Source: Batillaria attramentaria
Lineage: Eukaryota > Mollusca > Gastropoda > Batillariidae
Assembly (NCBI GenBank): GCA_018292915.2
Contig: JACVVK020000089.1
Location: forward strand, 485,501 to 549,500
DNA: 64,000 nucleotides
Reading direction: 5' to 3'
Shown here: piece after piece, positions 44,451-62,963 of the stretch
Numbering within the stretch: position 1 is the first letter of the stretch
Layout of the letters: each line of letters opens with the position of its first letter
Made by a program: the position numbers and the translations under genes
The notes under the pieces: model-generated
What the model was told of the DNA's origin: nothing
Database searches by the model: none
What the model saw: the letters and a program-made list of their open reading frames with translations, nothing else

Positions 44451-46748
44451 AAACCCCGAAAAATAAACAGTCAAAACTCCAAACCTGGTTTCAATTGTAA
44501 GAAATTGCATCTGTAAAAAACAAATTTCGGTAAACGGCACTAACAGGGATGTCTTTAAATAAAGACAAGATAAACAAAATTACAAAAAAAGGAGAAAAAA
44601 TCCTCGTAAAAATGGTTATGTGACACCACGTGGTGAATTTCATTAAAAGTACTTGATATGTGTGTCAAAAATTTTTGACAGCACCACATCTAAAAATACA
44701 TCGGTGTGCAGCAAACGTGTACTTGTATCTGAACTGGTGTTGTGAACAGCGTGTTAGCCATCACGCCGGCAACTGTTTGTACAATAACGACCCCAACGAA
44801 ATGATCCCATGAATATGCAAGAAGATTTTGTCTTGGTGTGGGCAATTTCAAAACCTGCTGTCCATCAGTATCGCGTTTACGAGCACGAGGTTATGCACAG
44901 GCCCTGACAATCTGAGCAGATCTGAATTTTGGAACTGAGAACTCTCGAGTAAGAATTTGCAACTACATGTATGACTTTCATCATGTAGCACTGGATAAAA
45001 TTTTGAAGTTTGGCAATCGTATGTATGTGCGAAAACCTACTGAGCACTGAGGATATATAGCTTTCATTTGAACTCCCTTAACTACGTTCTCATGAAACGT
45101 CGAAACTACAATATGCTGAAACTCGTGACACTGTTGAGCACGGTATGAGAACAAGTTGGTGGTTGTAATGTTTCACAGAAACGACTGAAACGTGTACACG
45201 AAGATCGTGAAAAGGAAACAAGCAGTACTATTGTATCCAGCTGGCTTGGCACGAAAGAAAAACGGTCTGATACAAGCATTTCTTAAAGGGAGGGGCCCCC
45301 GAAATTGCACATTAAGAAAGCAGCAATATGAGGACAATCTTGAAAAGTGTATTATGTCTGTTTTGGTCACATATCCGAAATCCACGACGTCACTGTTCAC
45401 AGTTCTTTGTTTTCCACAACTGTCCATTGTGTCTTTGTTCTGCCCGCTACAGTCAAAATGCACAAAAAGAAAACAACAACAACAACAACAACAAAAAAAC
45501 CATCATCAACAACAACAACAACAAGAAAACAACGTGATGTAGGCCAACCACAGAACGTCCCCACAACCATCCTGCCACTTGGTAACTAGTCCATAACCGG
45601 TCTACAGTTGCCACCACCACCACAGACCAGAGTGTACAATGTCCAATAGGAGTATAACACTCTGTTTCTCCCTTCTTTACTCCCAGACTGTGAAAAAAAA
45701 CTTTTATCAAGAATCATAGTGGCGTCAATGGTCCTGCGGGCAGAATGGTCACAATTTCGTCTCATAAAAAAGTGCGTCGTTTGGATACGCCGAGACTGTA
45801 TTCTGTATCTATGTTGTTGCTTGTGTTGATGTAAGGGACACAAGAGGCGTTTTGTCAGAACTGTGACTGTAAGCTCAACAGCTGTTAGTGCGGTAGCCGG
45901 TATTTAGTACAATGACCAACACTGCAGGCCAGTAACTGATGACACATACCTGCTGTACGTAAAATTTCCGAAACCAGCACGAGCAGTTCTGACAGTTCCA
46001 CTTTAGTAATGACGAGCTTAAATGTCAATTATCTTTTCTCTCTCTCTCTCTTACGAAAAGACACATAATCCTAACCGTTCATGGTTATTAAACTTTTCAT
46101 GGTCTTTCGAAATGAACGTCACTTTCCTGTGGACCAGATGACAGCGAAAACACGCACGCTGGTTGTTGGTGGTGTAATTTCTCAGAACTGTGGAGCAGTC
46201 GTGTAAAATCCTATCCCAGCATTTTCATGCTGAATAAACACAATCAATTCCTTCATTAGTATCGCCACCGTCAGCTAAAGGCAGTCATGTTCTACCTGTC
46301 TGTGCGTGGCGAACAGAGGCTGCCTTTCGCACCGACGGCCACGAACGCTGTCTATGCTAACCAGCGTAAGGATGTTTACAGGAACATAACGTGTAGTAGT
46401 GGCACAACTGCTGGCACTAGAGACTCTCTAGATCATTCTAGTATCTCTGCTGGCACATGTATACATATCTTTCACCTTCGCTGGTCCCGTCACGCCACTG
46501 CGCCTAGCACACTGCCCTGTATCGGACGTGTCCTGGCGGACTGTTACTTCAGTGTGTCTGGCACACCGCAGTAAGTCATCTTTTCCCACAGCGCATCGTC
46601 TCTTGCACGCTGCATCATATGACGTGTTTCTGACGTAGCCCTGCAAGTCTAGCACACGGCAGAACGTCCCTTTTTCTCCTCGTCGGCGCCCGTACGTCAC
46701 CTTCTCTTGCACAATATGAAGTGTTTTTCATTTTCTCGGCTCGTCAGG

Positions 46749-53200
<6,452 letters not shown>

Positions 53201-53749
53201 CTGTAACATACACAAAACGCAGAAAGTCAGCTGGAGTCCCCACAATGAAAATGCTGTAACTTGCAACATATGTTGATCAGGACAATCGAACAAGTGATTA
53301 AAATATCAAAGATAATTCTACTGTTTCTGGACAGTACGGTTGCTGCTTCTTGGTCGTTTCGACTGCTTCAGCCAAGTTACCAGCGACTTACGCAGACATC
53401 CCATCAGGGACAAGCATGTTGGCTACTCTTTTGAAAACGGAGACGTCGGGAACAAACCCAACAAGAACCAAAAATCAAACAAACTGATATGTTCCTTTAC
53501 TCTTCCAGTGTTTACATTGTTCTGACCACGCTGAAGATTTATTCAAAGTCTTTGTAATTTAAAAAAAAAAAATCCCCATATTAGCACAGTAACCGAATGT
53601 TTCGTTCACAAGACCGCCTCCCTGCAACTGATAAAAGTTTTCACTTCCAAATTACTACGAGCAGCCAGCAATATGCATACAAAAGAAAGCAACCGAAAGC
53701 CTTCTCGGAGAAAAGACCTCTTCTTGTGTTCGGTGTGCACATTCCTTTT

Positions 53750-54420
53750 TCAAAAGGCAGGCGCGCGAAGAACAAAGGACCCCAGAGAACAGCCTAGCCG
53801 AAAAGCGACCGTCCCTGATCTCACAACGAGGCGCCAACAATGCAATGCGCACGTGCGGTCGAGCACCAGCAGCAAGAAACAGCAGCCGGCAAAGGGGAAC
53901 AACTGAGTGATTGGTGCTGCCACGCCGAACATGCACGCGAAAGGCCCGAGAGGTGTGCGTGATGTAAATTGTGTCATAAATCTGTAGGCACGCGTCACAG
54001 ATGACGTCTCGCCCTTATCATTACCCACTTCTGCCGAGGGTGAAGCCAGATCGAAGATTTGGGAGAAGGGGAAGGGGGAGGGGAAGCCGGGGGGGGGGGG
54101 GGGGAGGGGGCCAGAGAATGAGAACTGAGGAAAAAAAATGGCGGCGCTCTATAGATCTAACGTATGTGTCACTGACTAAACCTGCGTCAGCAGAAATCAC
54201 GACTGATGCTTGCCGGACGACACCACCACAGTTCATCCCCGCGGCCATCGTCGTCCGCAAAAACATCTACACCGCCAGCAGCGACTCTACAACTGACGAC
54301 CGCGCGCAGTGACTGCATCAGGCGGGCTCAGCACGCGGCGGGGCTCAGCAGACAGCGGGCATGGCGACCAATCCCTGTCAATGTTGGCCTTGATTTATGG
54401 TTTCCGGTATTAGCCCACTC
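53750..54420. promoter_or_regulatory. CpG-rich patch, possible promoter
   Basis: CpG-dense compared with both flanks, with an E-box CACGTG at 53850-53855 and TGACGTC near 54001. It is the nearest such patch upstream of teashirt exon A. Promoter function is only a guess. Confidence 0.25.
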
Positions 54421-54423
54421 GAT

Positions 54424-54720
54424 CGGTGCTCAAGAAATCGTCACACCACTACGCTATCCCCCCCCCTCTCCTCCCCCCGCGCTCTTCTATTTCCCGCCCC
54501 AACGCCGTCCCCCTTTCGCTACTGACAACACCTAACCTCTTTTCTCTTGTCCACCCCTCCGTCATCAGTTTTCAAGAAATCGTCACACCACCCCGGTATT
54601 TTCACACAGCCCCTCCTCCAACCCCCTCCTCCTCACCCCCCTTCAATACCGCACATAACTTCTTTTATCCTGTCCACAACCCCTTCCCTCCCCACCCCAT
54701 CCCCTTCTAAATCCACAGGC
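54424..54720. repeat. Pyrimidine-rich ~145-bp tandem duplication
   Basis: TCAAGAAATCGTCACACCAC occurs near 54430 and again near 54574. The units share a C/T-rich body with TCTTGTCCAC/TCCTGTCCAC near their ends. The plus strand is almost all C and T for long stretches. Confidence 0.6.
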
Positions 54721-54980
54721 ACGATTCTGCGGCTGTCCACAACTGAAAAGTAGTGCTGATTATCTGCGCACTGCACTGTTAAGAGCCGGAATGGCAGATT
54801 TGTTGACAAGGTTGACCTTTATCTGGTTGTAGCTTTTTTCTTCTTCTTTATTTTTTTTTTTAAAGCACACCAGGTAGAGTATTGCAAAGATTCAGTTCAG
54901 GCAAACTGGCTGGTGACATATGCTCCTCCCATTCGTCATAGAACCTGCCGACGTAGTCAGTCAGTGAGTGCATACCCGAG

Positions 54981-55090
<110 letters not shown>

Positions 55091-55204
55091 ATGATGATGA
55101 TCAGTGATGATGATGAAACTTACTTTCCAGCCGTGAAAGTTTTAACAGAGAAATTTGTCAATTTGCAAACTTGCCGCTGCTAAAATGTACAAAGAGTATC
55201 TACT

Positions 55205-55249
<45 letters not shown>

Positions 55250-55875
55250 GGTTCACGTTACGAGTCCATTAGCCACAAGAGCGATGGGTGTAAGGGGCAA
55301 TGAAAAGCAAGTTTGTGCTGAGCGGTGATATGTTTTATTGATTTCTCCTAGTCCTGCCGCCAGCCAGCAACTCCCCCCTCTTCCATCACCACCCCCCCCC
55401 CCCCTCCCATCCCTGTCCTTCCTACATACCCCCGTACCCCACAACACCCCACCCCCTTTCGCTCTTCCTCTTTCCTGTGACGATTGGTACGTCTGTGTCG
55501 GGAGAAAGCGCTATGCATTGTTACCTCCCTTCTCTTACTGTCTGTGGTGGCGCTGTCACAGACGCGGATCTGGTACTGGCTGATGGATGGATTGGTTGCT
55601 TGATCGCTAGATTTCTTGTCTGACTGCTTTATTGACGCCTCACGGACGGCCCCACCACTGGGGCCAAACCAGGCAAGGACGGTTATAGGGAGAGTGGTCC
55701 CTCCAGTGTTCAACTGTCTTGCAGCTGAATCCCAGCAGATTACAACTGACTCAGTCACGAGGGTCTGATGGTCACCCGGTCCTCCAAAAATGAAGACGAA
55801 ACCGGAATTATTATACGGAGATCGCCTGTACCAAATCTGTTATACGTGGCAAGGCCCAAACCCGTGGCTGTGTCA

Positions 55876-55878
<3 letters not shown>

Positions 55879-55920
<42 letters not shown>
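55879..55920. repeat. (GT)n microsatellite
   Basis: About 21 GT dinucleotides. Confidence 0.9.
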
Positions 55921-55922
<2 letters not shown>

Positions 55923-56296
55923 GTACATTTGTTGGTACGAGTGCGGGAGTACGCGCATTCAGTCACTTTGTGAGAATTGTGTGCCATATAAGTACAATTT
56001 GTTGTTGTTATTATTATTATTATTATTATCATTAATATCACTTTTTTCCCCAACCACTGACTGCACCACATTGGCCATAGCAGACGTCTGAGCAGTCAAC
56101 GATTTAGTTGAAATTTCACAAAAATGAATCGTGTCTTCCTTGCTCAGAAACGTCGATTTCCGAACGATTGGCGAGCACTACGCAGAGTCATGCATTTTTT
56201 TTTTCTCTGGGGTGTCTAATAATGCACGGCTCAGAGGAATCCGGAGGAGTAAATACCCGCGCATTCAATGAGACGTCAATGAACATGACTTTACTG

Positions 56297-56305
56297 GCGC
56301 GCGCG

Positions 56306-56390
<85 letters not shown>

Positions 56391-56391
56391 G
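56297..56391. repeat. (GC)n(AC)n(GC)n alternating purine-pyrimidine block
   Basis: GC dinucleotides 56297-56314, AC 56315-56376, GC 56377-56391, without a break in alternation over 95 bp. A classic Z-DNA-forming composition. Confidence 0.95.
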
Positions 56392-56807
56392 ATGACTGAT
56401 AACTCACCGAATGATATTTCAGTTTCGGCGACGCAAAGGCTTCAAAGCCCGCACAACATTGACTTGACTCGAAACACGTCTGCCGGTGATCGACCTCAGT
56501 AAATCTTCGAGTTTACAGCACACGGAAACGCCAGGAAGATAAATTTCGTGGTGGGCTATTTTAGCATTCTTTTCTTTCTAAAAATTAATTCATTTCCACT
56601 GACACAGCTACTGACGTACATCACTATATATGTGCACGACTTCCTGATTCATTGGAATATACGTGTATTTATACTGATCAGGCTAGCGGCACTCTAAATA
56701 TTGTTTCAGAAATCTAGAGGACGGTCGTACTGTACGTTCCACAATGTAAGACAGATAGTTATTTAGGGCTTAACACTGCACAAGCAACGTAAGAGCGCGC
56801 TCGCGCA

Positions 56808-56812
56808 CACAC

Positions 56813-56879
<67 letters not shown>
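56808..56879. repeat. (AC)n microsatellite
   Basis: About 35 AC with one early G interruption. Confidence 0.9.
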
Positions 56880-56880
<1 letters not shown>

Positions 56881-56944
56881 CAGAGCACACTCATCTAGCG
56901 TTCGACGACGACGAAGAAGAAGCACAAACTGACACTGATCAGCG

Positions 56945-57155
56945 GCTTTGGCGCCCGGGATTCAAACTCAGGATCCAACAATTGACGGTCGACAACGCCG
57001 CTCTACGACGCACGCAGTTTCCCGAAGAACTGATAAAATGCTGACAAGGGGGGATAGGTCACAGTGTGCACCAATGTTTGGCGACCGGCTGCTCAGTGTG
57101 ATCCGAACCCAAGTTCCAGGTACTGACAGTCAAACGCTCTAGATACTAACACCAT
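56945..57155 (-). mobile_element. Two tRNA-like heads in tandem (degenerate SINEs)
   Basis: On the minus strand 57020-56950 has GTAGAGCGGCGTTGTCGACC and B box GAGTTTGAATCCCGGGCGCC; 57150-57085 has CTAGAGCGTTTGACTGTC and GGTTCGGATCAC. Neither folds as a sound tRNA by eye, so they are read as SINE heads. Confidence 0.45.
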
Positions 57156-57576
57156 GACTGACGGTTATCGGCTCCACACCCCAAGATCCTGATCCGAGAG
57201 ACCGAAAGCGGGGAAAAAAAAAGAAGAAAGAAGAAAGAGTGGGGAGGGGGGGGGGGGTGAGGGTGGGAGACGGGGGAAAAAGCCATAAAATAAATGCCAA
57301 GGCTGGTGCGCGAGAAAAGCAAGCTGCCAATACGTCCTCCTGGAAAGGTCTGGCAGGTCACGTGATGTAGACCCGGCACTGGGAGCGTCTGACAGCTCCT
57401 GGCACATCGCATCACTCCCATCACTCACCGCTGAAAGATCTCATTGGCCAATGACGTGTCCGAGGCCAGGAATAGTCGCCCCTGTTTACACTGATTGCCG
57501 AATCGCCTGCTAACGTTTGGCAGCCATCAGACGTAGGATCCAGAGGTCTCTTCTCTTCAGTCTTTTTCTTTTTTCC

Positions 57577-57581
<5 letters not shown>

Positions 57582-57652
<71 letters not shown>
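57582..57652. repeat. (TG)n microsatellite
   Basis: About 35 TG dinucleotides. Confidence 0.95.
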
Positions 57653-57656
<4 letters not shown>

Positions 57657-58806
57657 TGTCTATCCTAACATCAACTGACCTGTGTTGAGCTTCTCTGTCG
57701 GTCATACGTCTCAACTTTCTCCCCCTCTGTCCATCAACCGTTTCGTCTTTGAATACTGGCCTTCATTTCTTTGAGTCGTCTCTGACCTGGCTGCCCTTTT
57801 GAAAACACACGCCCACTGAGAACCGTCATTTCAGTTTCCAAAGCCGCGGCACACTGAATTTCTTCTCCTGGCACCTGATGCTCAAAAGTCGTCTTCGTCA
57901 AACAGTCTAACTTGATCTGTGCACACACGAACTGTCTTGTTCAAGACTTCGAAAGAACTCACTGCCGCAAACTGACTTGAAGTTTGACGTGAATCACACG
58001 ATGAGTCGTTCAGCTGTATACTGAGAACGTATTTTTCCCTTCTTATCTAATAAGTTTTCATTACCTGTCATTCTCCGGCTCTCTCTTTCTCTCCGGCTGA
58101 TTTTCTCTACTTTCCCCGCCCCCCAGTCTTTCGTTTTTTTCCCTCATTTGCACGTAAATGCTCTCTCTCTCTCTCTCTCTCACATCTGGTTTTTTGTTCT
58201 AGTCTCGTTTCTTGTCATTTACCTGCCATGTTTCTGACAAGTTACTACGTAAATCTCCACACACCATACTTATATTGAATACATTCTCCCGGCACAGACA
58301 TAACTTACGCCACGAGAGACAACAGAAAACAACTACCGCGATACCGTGAATCAATGACAGGCAAGTTTTTCTTCCTGAGTGCATCACTCCTCATGCGAGT
58401 CAACGGCAGCGCAAACCAACAGTCTCACAGTAAATTAGGTTAAATTCGATTGCTGGCAGCGCGACAACCTCAGACCCCCCCCCCCTCCTCCCCCTCTCCG
58501 CATAATTTCTTTTCCCGGTCGGCTTCTGCCCAGGGACACCAGTGCATACTGCCAGCGGACAGCGTTCTTCGAGACGCGCAGAGACTCGCGCTTTGAAGTT
58601 GTTTTCGAAGCTCTTGAGCCCAATGTTATTCTCAGTTTGAGGTGTAGTTTTTCATAAAATACTTAACCAAAACAAATGCCTGATATATTCGTTTGTTGCA
58701 ACAAATGTACAGATTTCGTAAGTGTGCACAGATTTTACCTGTTTTAGAGGCAACATAACATCACCCAGGGCCGCTTACAATGATTAATTTTGCTCTGCTA
58801 TTCTAC

Positions 58807-58921
58807 ATGGTATGGTATGGTATGGTATGGTATGGTATGGTATGGTATGGTATGGTACGGTACGGTACGGTACGGTATGGTATGGTATGGTAGGGTATGG
58901 TAGGGTAGGGTATGGTATGGT
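58807..58921. repeat. (GGTAT)n pentanucleotide array
   Basis: About 23 units with orderly variants: a block of GGTAC units in the middle and GGGTA at the right. Confidence 0.95.
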
Positions 58922-59227
58922 AGACTTCCACTCGGCGCACCAATCCATCTCTACTGAGATGCTCATGGCGCCGCAGGGCTGGAGAACGAAGCAGTGAAAG
59001 CCTGCTGCCGCTAAGCGCTACTTTATACTACTGTACACACACTGAATACATACGGTTCTTTCCATTTCTGACAATCGACACAGTGTAATAGTGCAGATGT
59101 GAACTGAGCTACACTACCTATTCAGTGGACAACACGAGGACTGTGTGTGTTTGTGTGAAGTGTTTTGTACCGTATGCTTGTGTCAGTGTCAGAGTAATTC
59201 GTTTTGATGCAGTTCTCTACATGACGG

Positions 59228-59795
59228 GAGGCGGGACAGTCGAGCAACAGAGCACTGGGCTTTCAATGCTAGGGTCGTGAGTTCGATTCCCGGCTGGGGC
59301 CAAATATTTGCGCTGGCCCTTTTCTCGTCACTTCGTCATTGATATCACCCATATATCATTATGGGATCCCACAAAAATGGGGGCAAAGTCGCCCAGCCCA
59401 AAATTTAAAGATGAAAAAATGGTGGTAGGTCAAATTTCACTATTTTGAGATGTTCCCTTTTTCGGGCCCTTAAAAATAGTAATGCAATTTCTGTGACAGT
59501 GTCAAAAGTGAATGTAGCTTAGGAAGACGTTAGAAACGAGCATACAATACAACACGCCTTACTGGCATGAATCCCACGTGACACCGCTATATCAGCCATT
59601 TTCTCAACATGGCCGCTTTTCAAAAAGCAAGTGAGTCAGTAAACATGTCTGAGTCAGGCCTACGTCATGCAACAGAAATAATTTTCTGCACTTTTCAGTG
59701 ATACCAATAACTCCATACACCAAAAATCACACTTTGTCTCCCTTCTGTAGGAACCGACCCACATACGTGGTGGAAAAAGATGTTAAACACTCATC
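59228..59795 (+). mobile_element. tRNA SINE split by a ~405-bp insertion
   Basis: Head 59228-59351: CAGTCGAGCAACAGAGCACT, B box GAGTTCGATTCCCGGC, body CAAATATTTGCGCTGGCC to GATATCACCC. Tail 59757-59795: ACATACGTGGTGGAAAAAGA and TGTTAAACAC. Between them lie ~405 bp flanked by ACCCA on both sides (59347-59351, 59757-59761). Confidence 0.7.
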
Positions 59796-60197
59796 CACCC
59801 TATACATGAACCTTCACTGTCACCTCAGTTGGACAGAAGTCAAGCGGGATAAGGAAACCACGTCAGTACCCCGGACAAAACTATGCGTGCAAGTGCGGCT
59901 GACATCGAAGACACAGGCAGCATAAACATGCCAGTCACTTGGGCGTAAAGATGTCACGGCACCATCGTAACGAGACTTTATCGAGTACTGTTTATGCAGT
60001 TGTATGAAAAGAAACCCAAACAGGCGGACGAGGCCGTGCCAAAAGACATGGTCGGCATGGACATTACGCGTTTGGACTTCTTCAACCCAGCACTGTTTGG
60101 GTGAAGCCTGAGAAAGTACGGTGACGTATTTAAAGACACTTTCATTCAGGAACCGGTACGCTACTCTGCCAGGTGCGTAGCCGACCATAGCCCGTAT

Positions 60198-60198
<1 letters not shown>

Positions 60199-60256
<58 letters not shown>
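60199..60256. repeat. (AC)n microsatellite
   Basis: About 29 AC dinucleotides. Confidence 0.95.
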
Positions 60257-60259
<3 letters not shown>

Positions 60260-62894
60260 ATCTAGTCAACCCGACCGCCCTACCGAAGAAAAATATTCAC
60301 TGAAGTTTGAACCAATGGCGTGATAATGAATGTATGCCCGATAGTGAAATGGCAGTTTTGACTGGACCGACCATGCTCACTTCCACAAATTATTATTCTA
60401 CCCACTTCACTCAGGTACTTCATTCGTCTTCAAGGTGTGTGAAGGAACCACCCAAAAGTTACTATGATGAAACCAGCATGTAGGCACGTACATTTGATGA
60501 TGATGATTGTTTTGTTACGTGTGGAGATATGTTGAAGAGCCCGTCGTCTTACCGCGTATTACGATGATATGAACTAAACATAGCAACTTCTCTGTCTCAC
60601 TCAATCTTCAAAAGAACAATACAGCCGCTGTTAACTGTCAGCATACAAACAAAACACAAACAAGAGACACAGCGGCCACGCTTGTAACATGTTTGAAAAC
60701 TGATTACCGCACTGATCAAACTGTTACTTTCCAAGTCGATGCCAGTGTCACGGGAACACTAAGAAAAAAGAAGAAGACTGAGTGAAGAAAATATAGTTGT
60801 GTCTCCGACTACTGCAGAAAAGGTGGACGATGTATACTATAACAACTGCCGGGTTGATTCACTAAATTCGGGACACCCAATGTGTGTTTGTTGTTGTTGT
60901 TGTTGAGAAGCACATCTCAGGAAAAGACATGACTGCCGGACTGGACTCCAAGGCGTATCGGGAAAAAGCGGCAAAGCCCCGGGTGGTATGGGCCGGGGTG
61001 GAGCGTGGGAAGAGAAGCCTAGGCGAAATGTCCACCCAGTTGTACAAGCTTCTCAGTGACGTTTGAAAAGGGACAGGTTAGGCAATCCATTTTTTTTCTT
61101 TCTTTTTCAACAGCCACCAAGTGTCTGTTCAGTGTTGTTTCGTTGTTGTCAACATGGCAAATGTACCTACGGACCGTCAGTGACTGACAACTGATACGTC
61201 CCTGACAACTGAGACTGAACAAAGTCAGTGTGAAACTGGCAGACAGCCTAGTGTGAAACACCACATTTCATTTCGACAGATGATATCGGCACCAACTTTT
61301 AACTGCTTTTGTCCCTTGGCCCTAGGCAGGCAACGTGATCCGCGCTTCTGTTTCGCCGTGTCCTGACGACTGACAGACCCGCTCCACCTGACAGATTTAG
61401 AGGCGAGCACTGTCAGTCAGCCATTCGCCATCTTGAGGCTGGAGCTGTTCCAGCAGTAACCTTAACTCCCACCCTCCTTTCTTCGGAGAGGTTGTCTCCC
61501 GTGCTCAGCCCATCTGTCTTTCTGGTGTTGTTTAATTAAGATTAATGCTTCAATCAAGGCCACGAAAATTCGAAACCTGAAGTGCTTTTTATGCCCCCTC
61601 TTCCTCCGCCCAAGCGTCCAAAGTGTTCATTTCGTGGAAGATTCATGATCACTCGCGCACACAGGCAAGCCAAAAGTTGACATGCAGTCGGGGAGCCTGA
61701 GGTGCCATCCGCCGGACCATCAAGTTATTTAATGTAGGTATGGTGACTGAGAGGCAGACAATACAGGAAGGGAGGCAAAACATTGAGAACCACGGGATGG
61801 TGAAAGGTGCTGGAACGGGGTGGGCCGGGGCGCTTTGAGAAATGGCAGCGATCAGTTCAGGTCAGTAACCGGTCACACTCAGTAAATTTACACCGTGCGA
61901 CAGTTAACTTAGTGTAATCCATCAAACGTGACGGAAGCAAAACATCAAACAAACTGAACAACAACACGCAAAACGACACCAAAAACAAAACTAGGGCAAA
62001 CAAAACATCATCATCATCAACAACAACAAAAACAACGACTGGGACTGAAGTCACAAACAAATCCATTAAAAACCCAAAAAACAACAACAAAACAAACAAC
62101 AACCCCCCCCCCCCAAAAAAAAAAAAAAAAAAAAAAATGACACTTGATTCCACGCCTCAACCCCAATACATCACAACTGACTGACAAGGCGAAGTTGATT
62201 CATCGGGAAGGTAGGGGGTACTGGAGGGGAACTGACTTACACTGTAAAATTGTGGATGCCTACGGCAAAAGATGGTGGGGGGAGACAGAGTTAGAAACGC
62301 AGCCGGGCAGAAGAAAAAGACGCTGTCAACTGGAGGTTGCACACGGCGTAATTAAAACGCGACTCACAGAATTCACAGTGAACGGCGGCTATGACAGGCG
62401 AGCATTTTCTTGTCGTAGCGGGCGACACGACACTAACAAACGATGACAGAGCGAAACACATGATTGACGAACGGTGCTGGATACTCTTCTTCACGAACAC
62501 CCCCACCCCCTTTCCAGCCCACCCCCTTCCGTGCCCCTTCCTCCACTTTCTCCTTTCATCCGTCTAAGCCTTCTGCCCATCTGAAGTCACTACTACCAAA
62601 GACTATACTTCGAACCAAAGTCACAGCAAAGCAAGTAATGAATAAGAGTCAATAACCCACACGGACTAGAGTTACAGTAAAGCGTTTACCCTCTTTGACG
62701 GCCACATCCTTGTGATCTGATGCGTTCAAGAGAAATTTGGAATCAGTTTTGACAAAGACACTGTAGAGGAGAGTGTGCGGGTAGGATGTAAACAGCTTCA
62801 ACCAACCAACTAAATGCTGAGACACTCAGTGGAACTGAATGAATTTCGAAGCGACACTTAACAATATAGTTGCAGCGACAGTGTCGCATTGTCG

Positions 62895-62895
<1 letters not shown>

Positions 62896-62955
<60 letters not shown>
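62896..62955. repeat. (TG)n microsatellite
   Basis: About 30 TG, continuing into GC/GT-rich alternating sequence to ~63020. Confidence 0.95.

Positions 62956-62963
<8 letters not shown>

Larger units (their letters stand above)
40741..46748 (-). other. Probable 3' UTR and flank of the teashirt gene
   Basis: About 6 kb of AT-rich DNA with no supported frame. The nearest minus-strand AATAAA signals I find lie at 41492-41497 and 41463-41468, which would mean a ~5.3-kb 3' UTR. It holds (AC)n at 42440-42499, a 24-G run at 43605-43628, (GAAA)n near 44416-44451, (CAA)n tracts near 45475-45530 and a SINE at 43883-44048. UTR extent is inference. Confidence 0.4.

Noticed and set aside
54021..54266. 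Minus-strand frame in the CpG-rich patch as first exon of teashirt
   Set aside because: It lacks the MPRRKQ-type start known for TSHZ proteins, and no donor with a convincing in-phase join to 53200 was found.
62144..62446. 100-codon plus-strand frame
   Set aside because: No domain, no splice context, no composition change from its surroundings.
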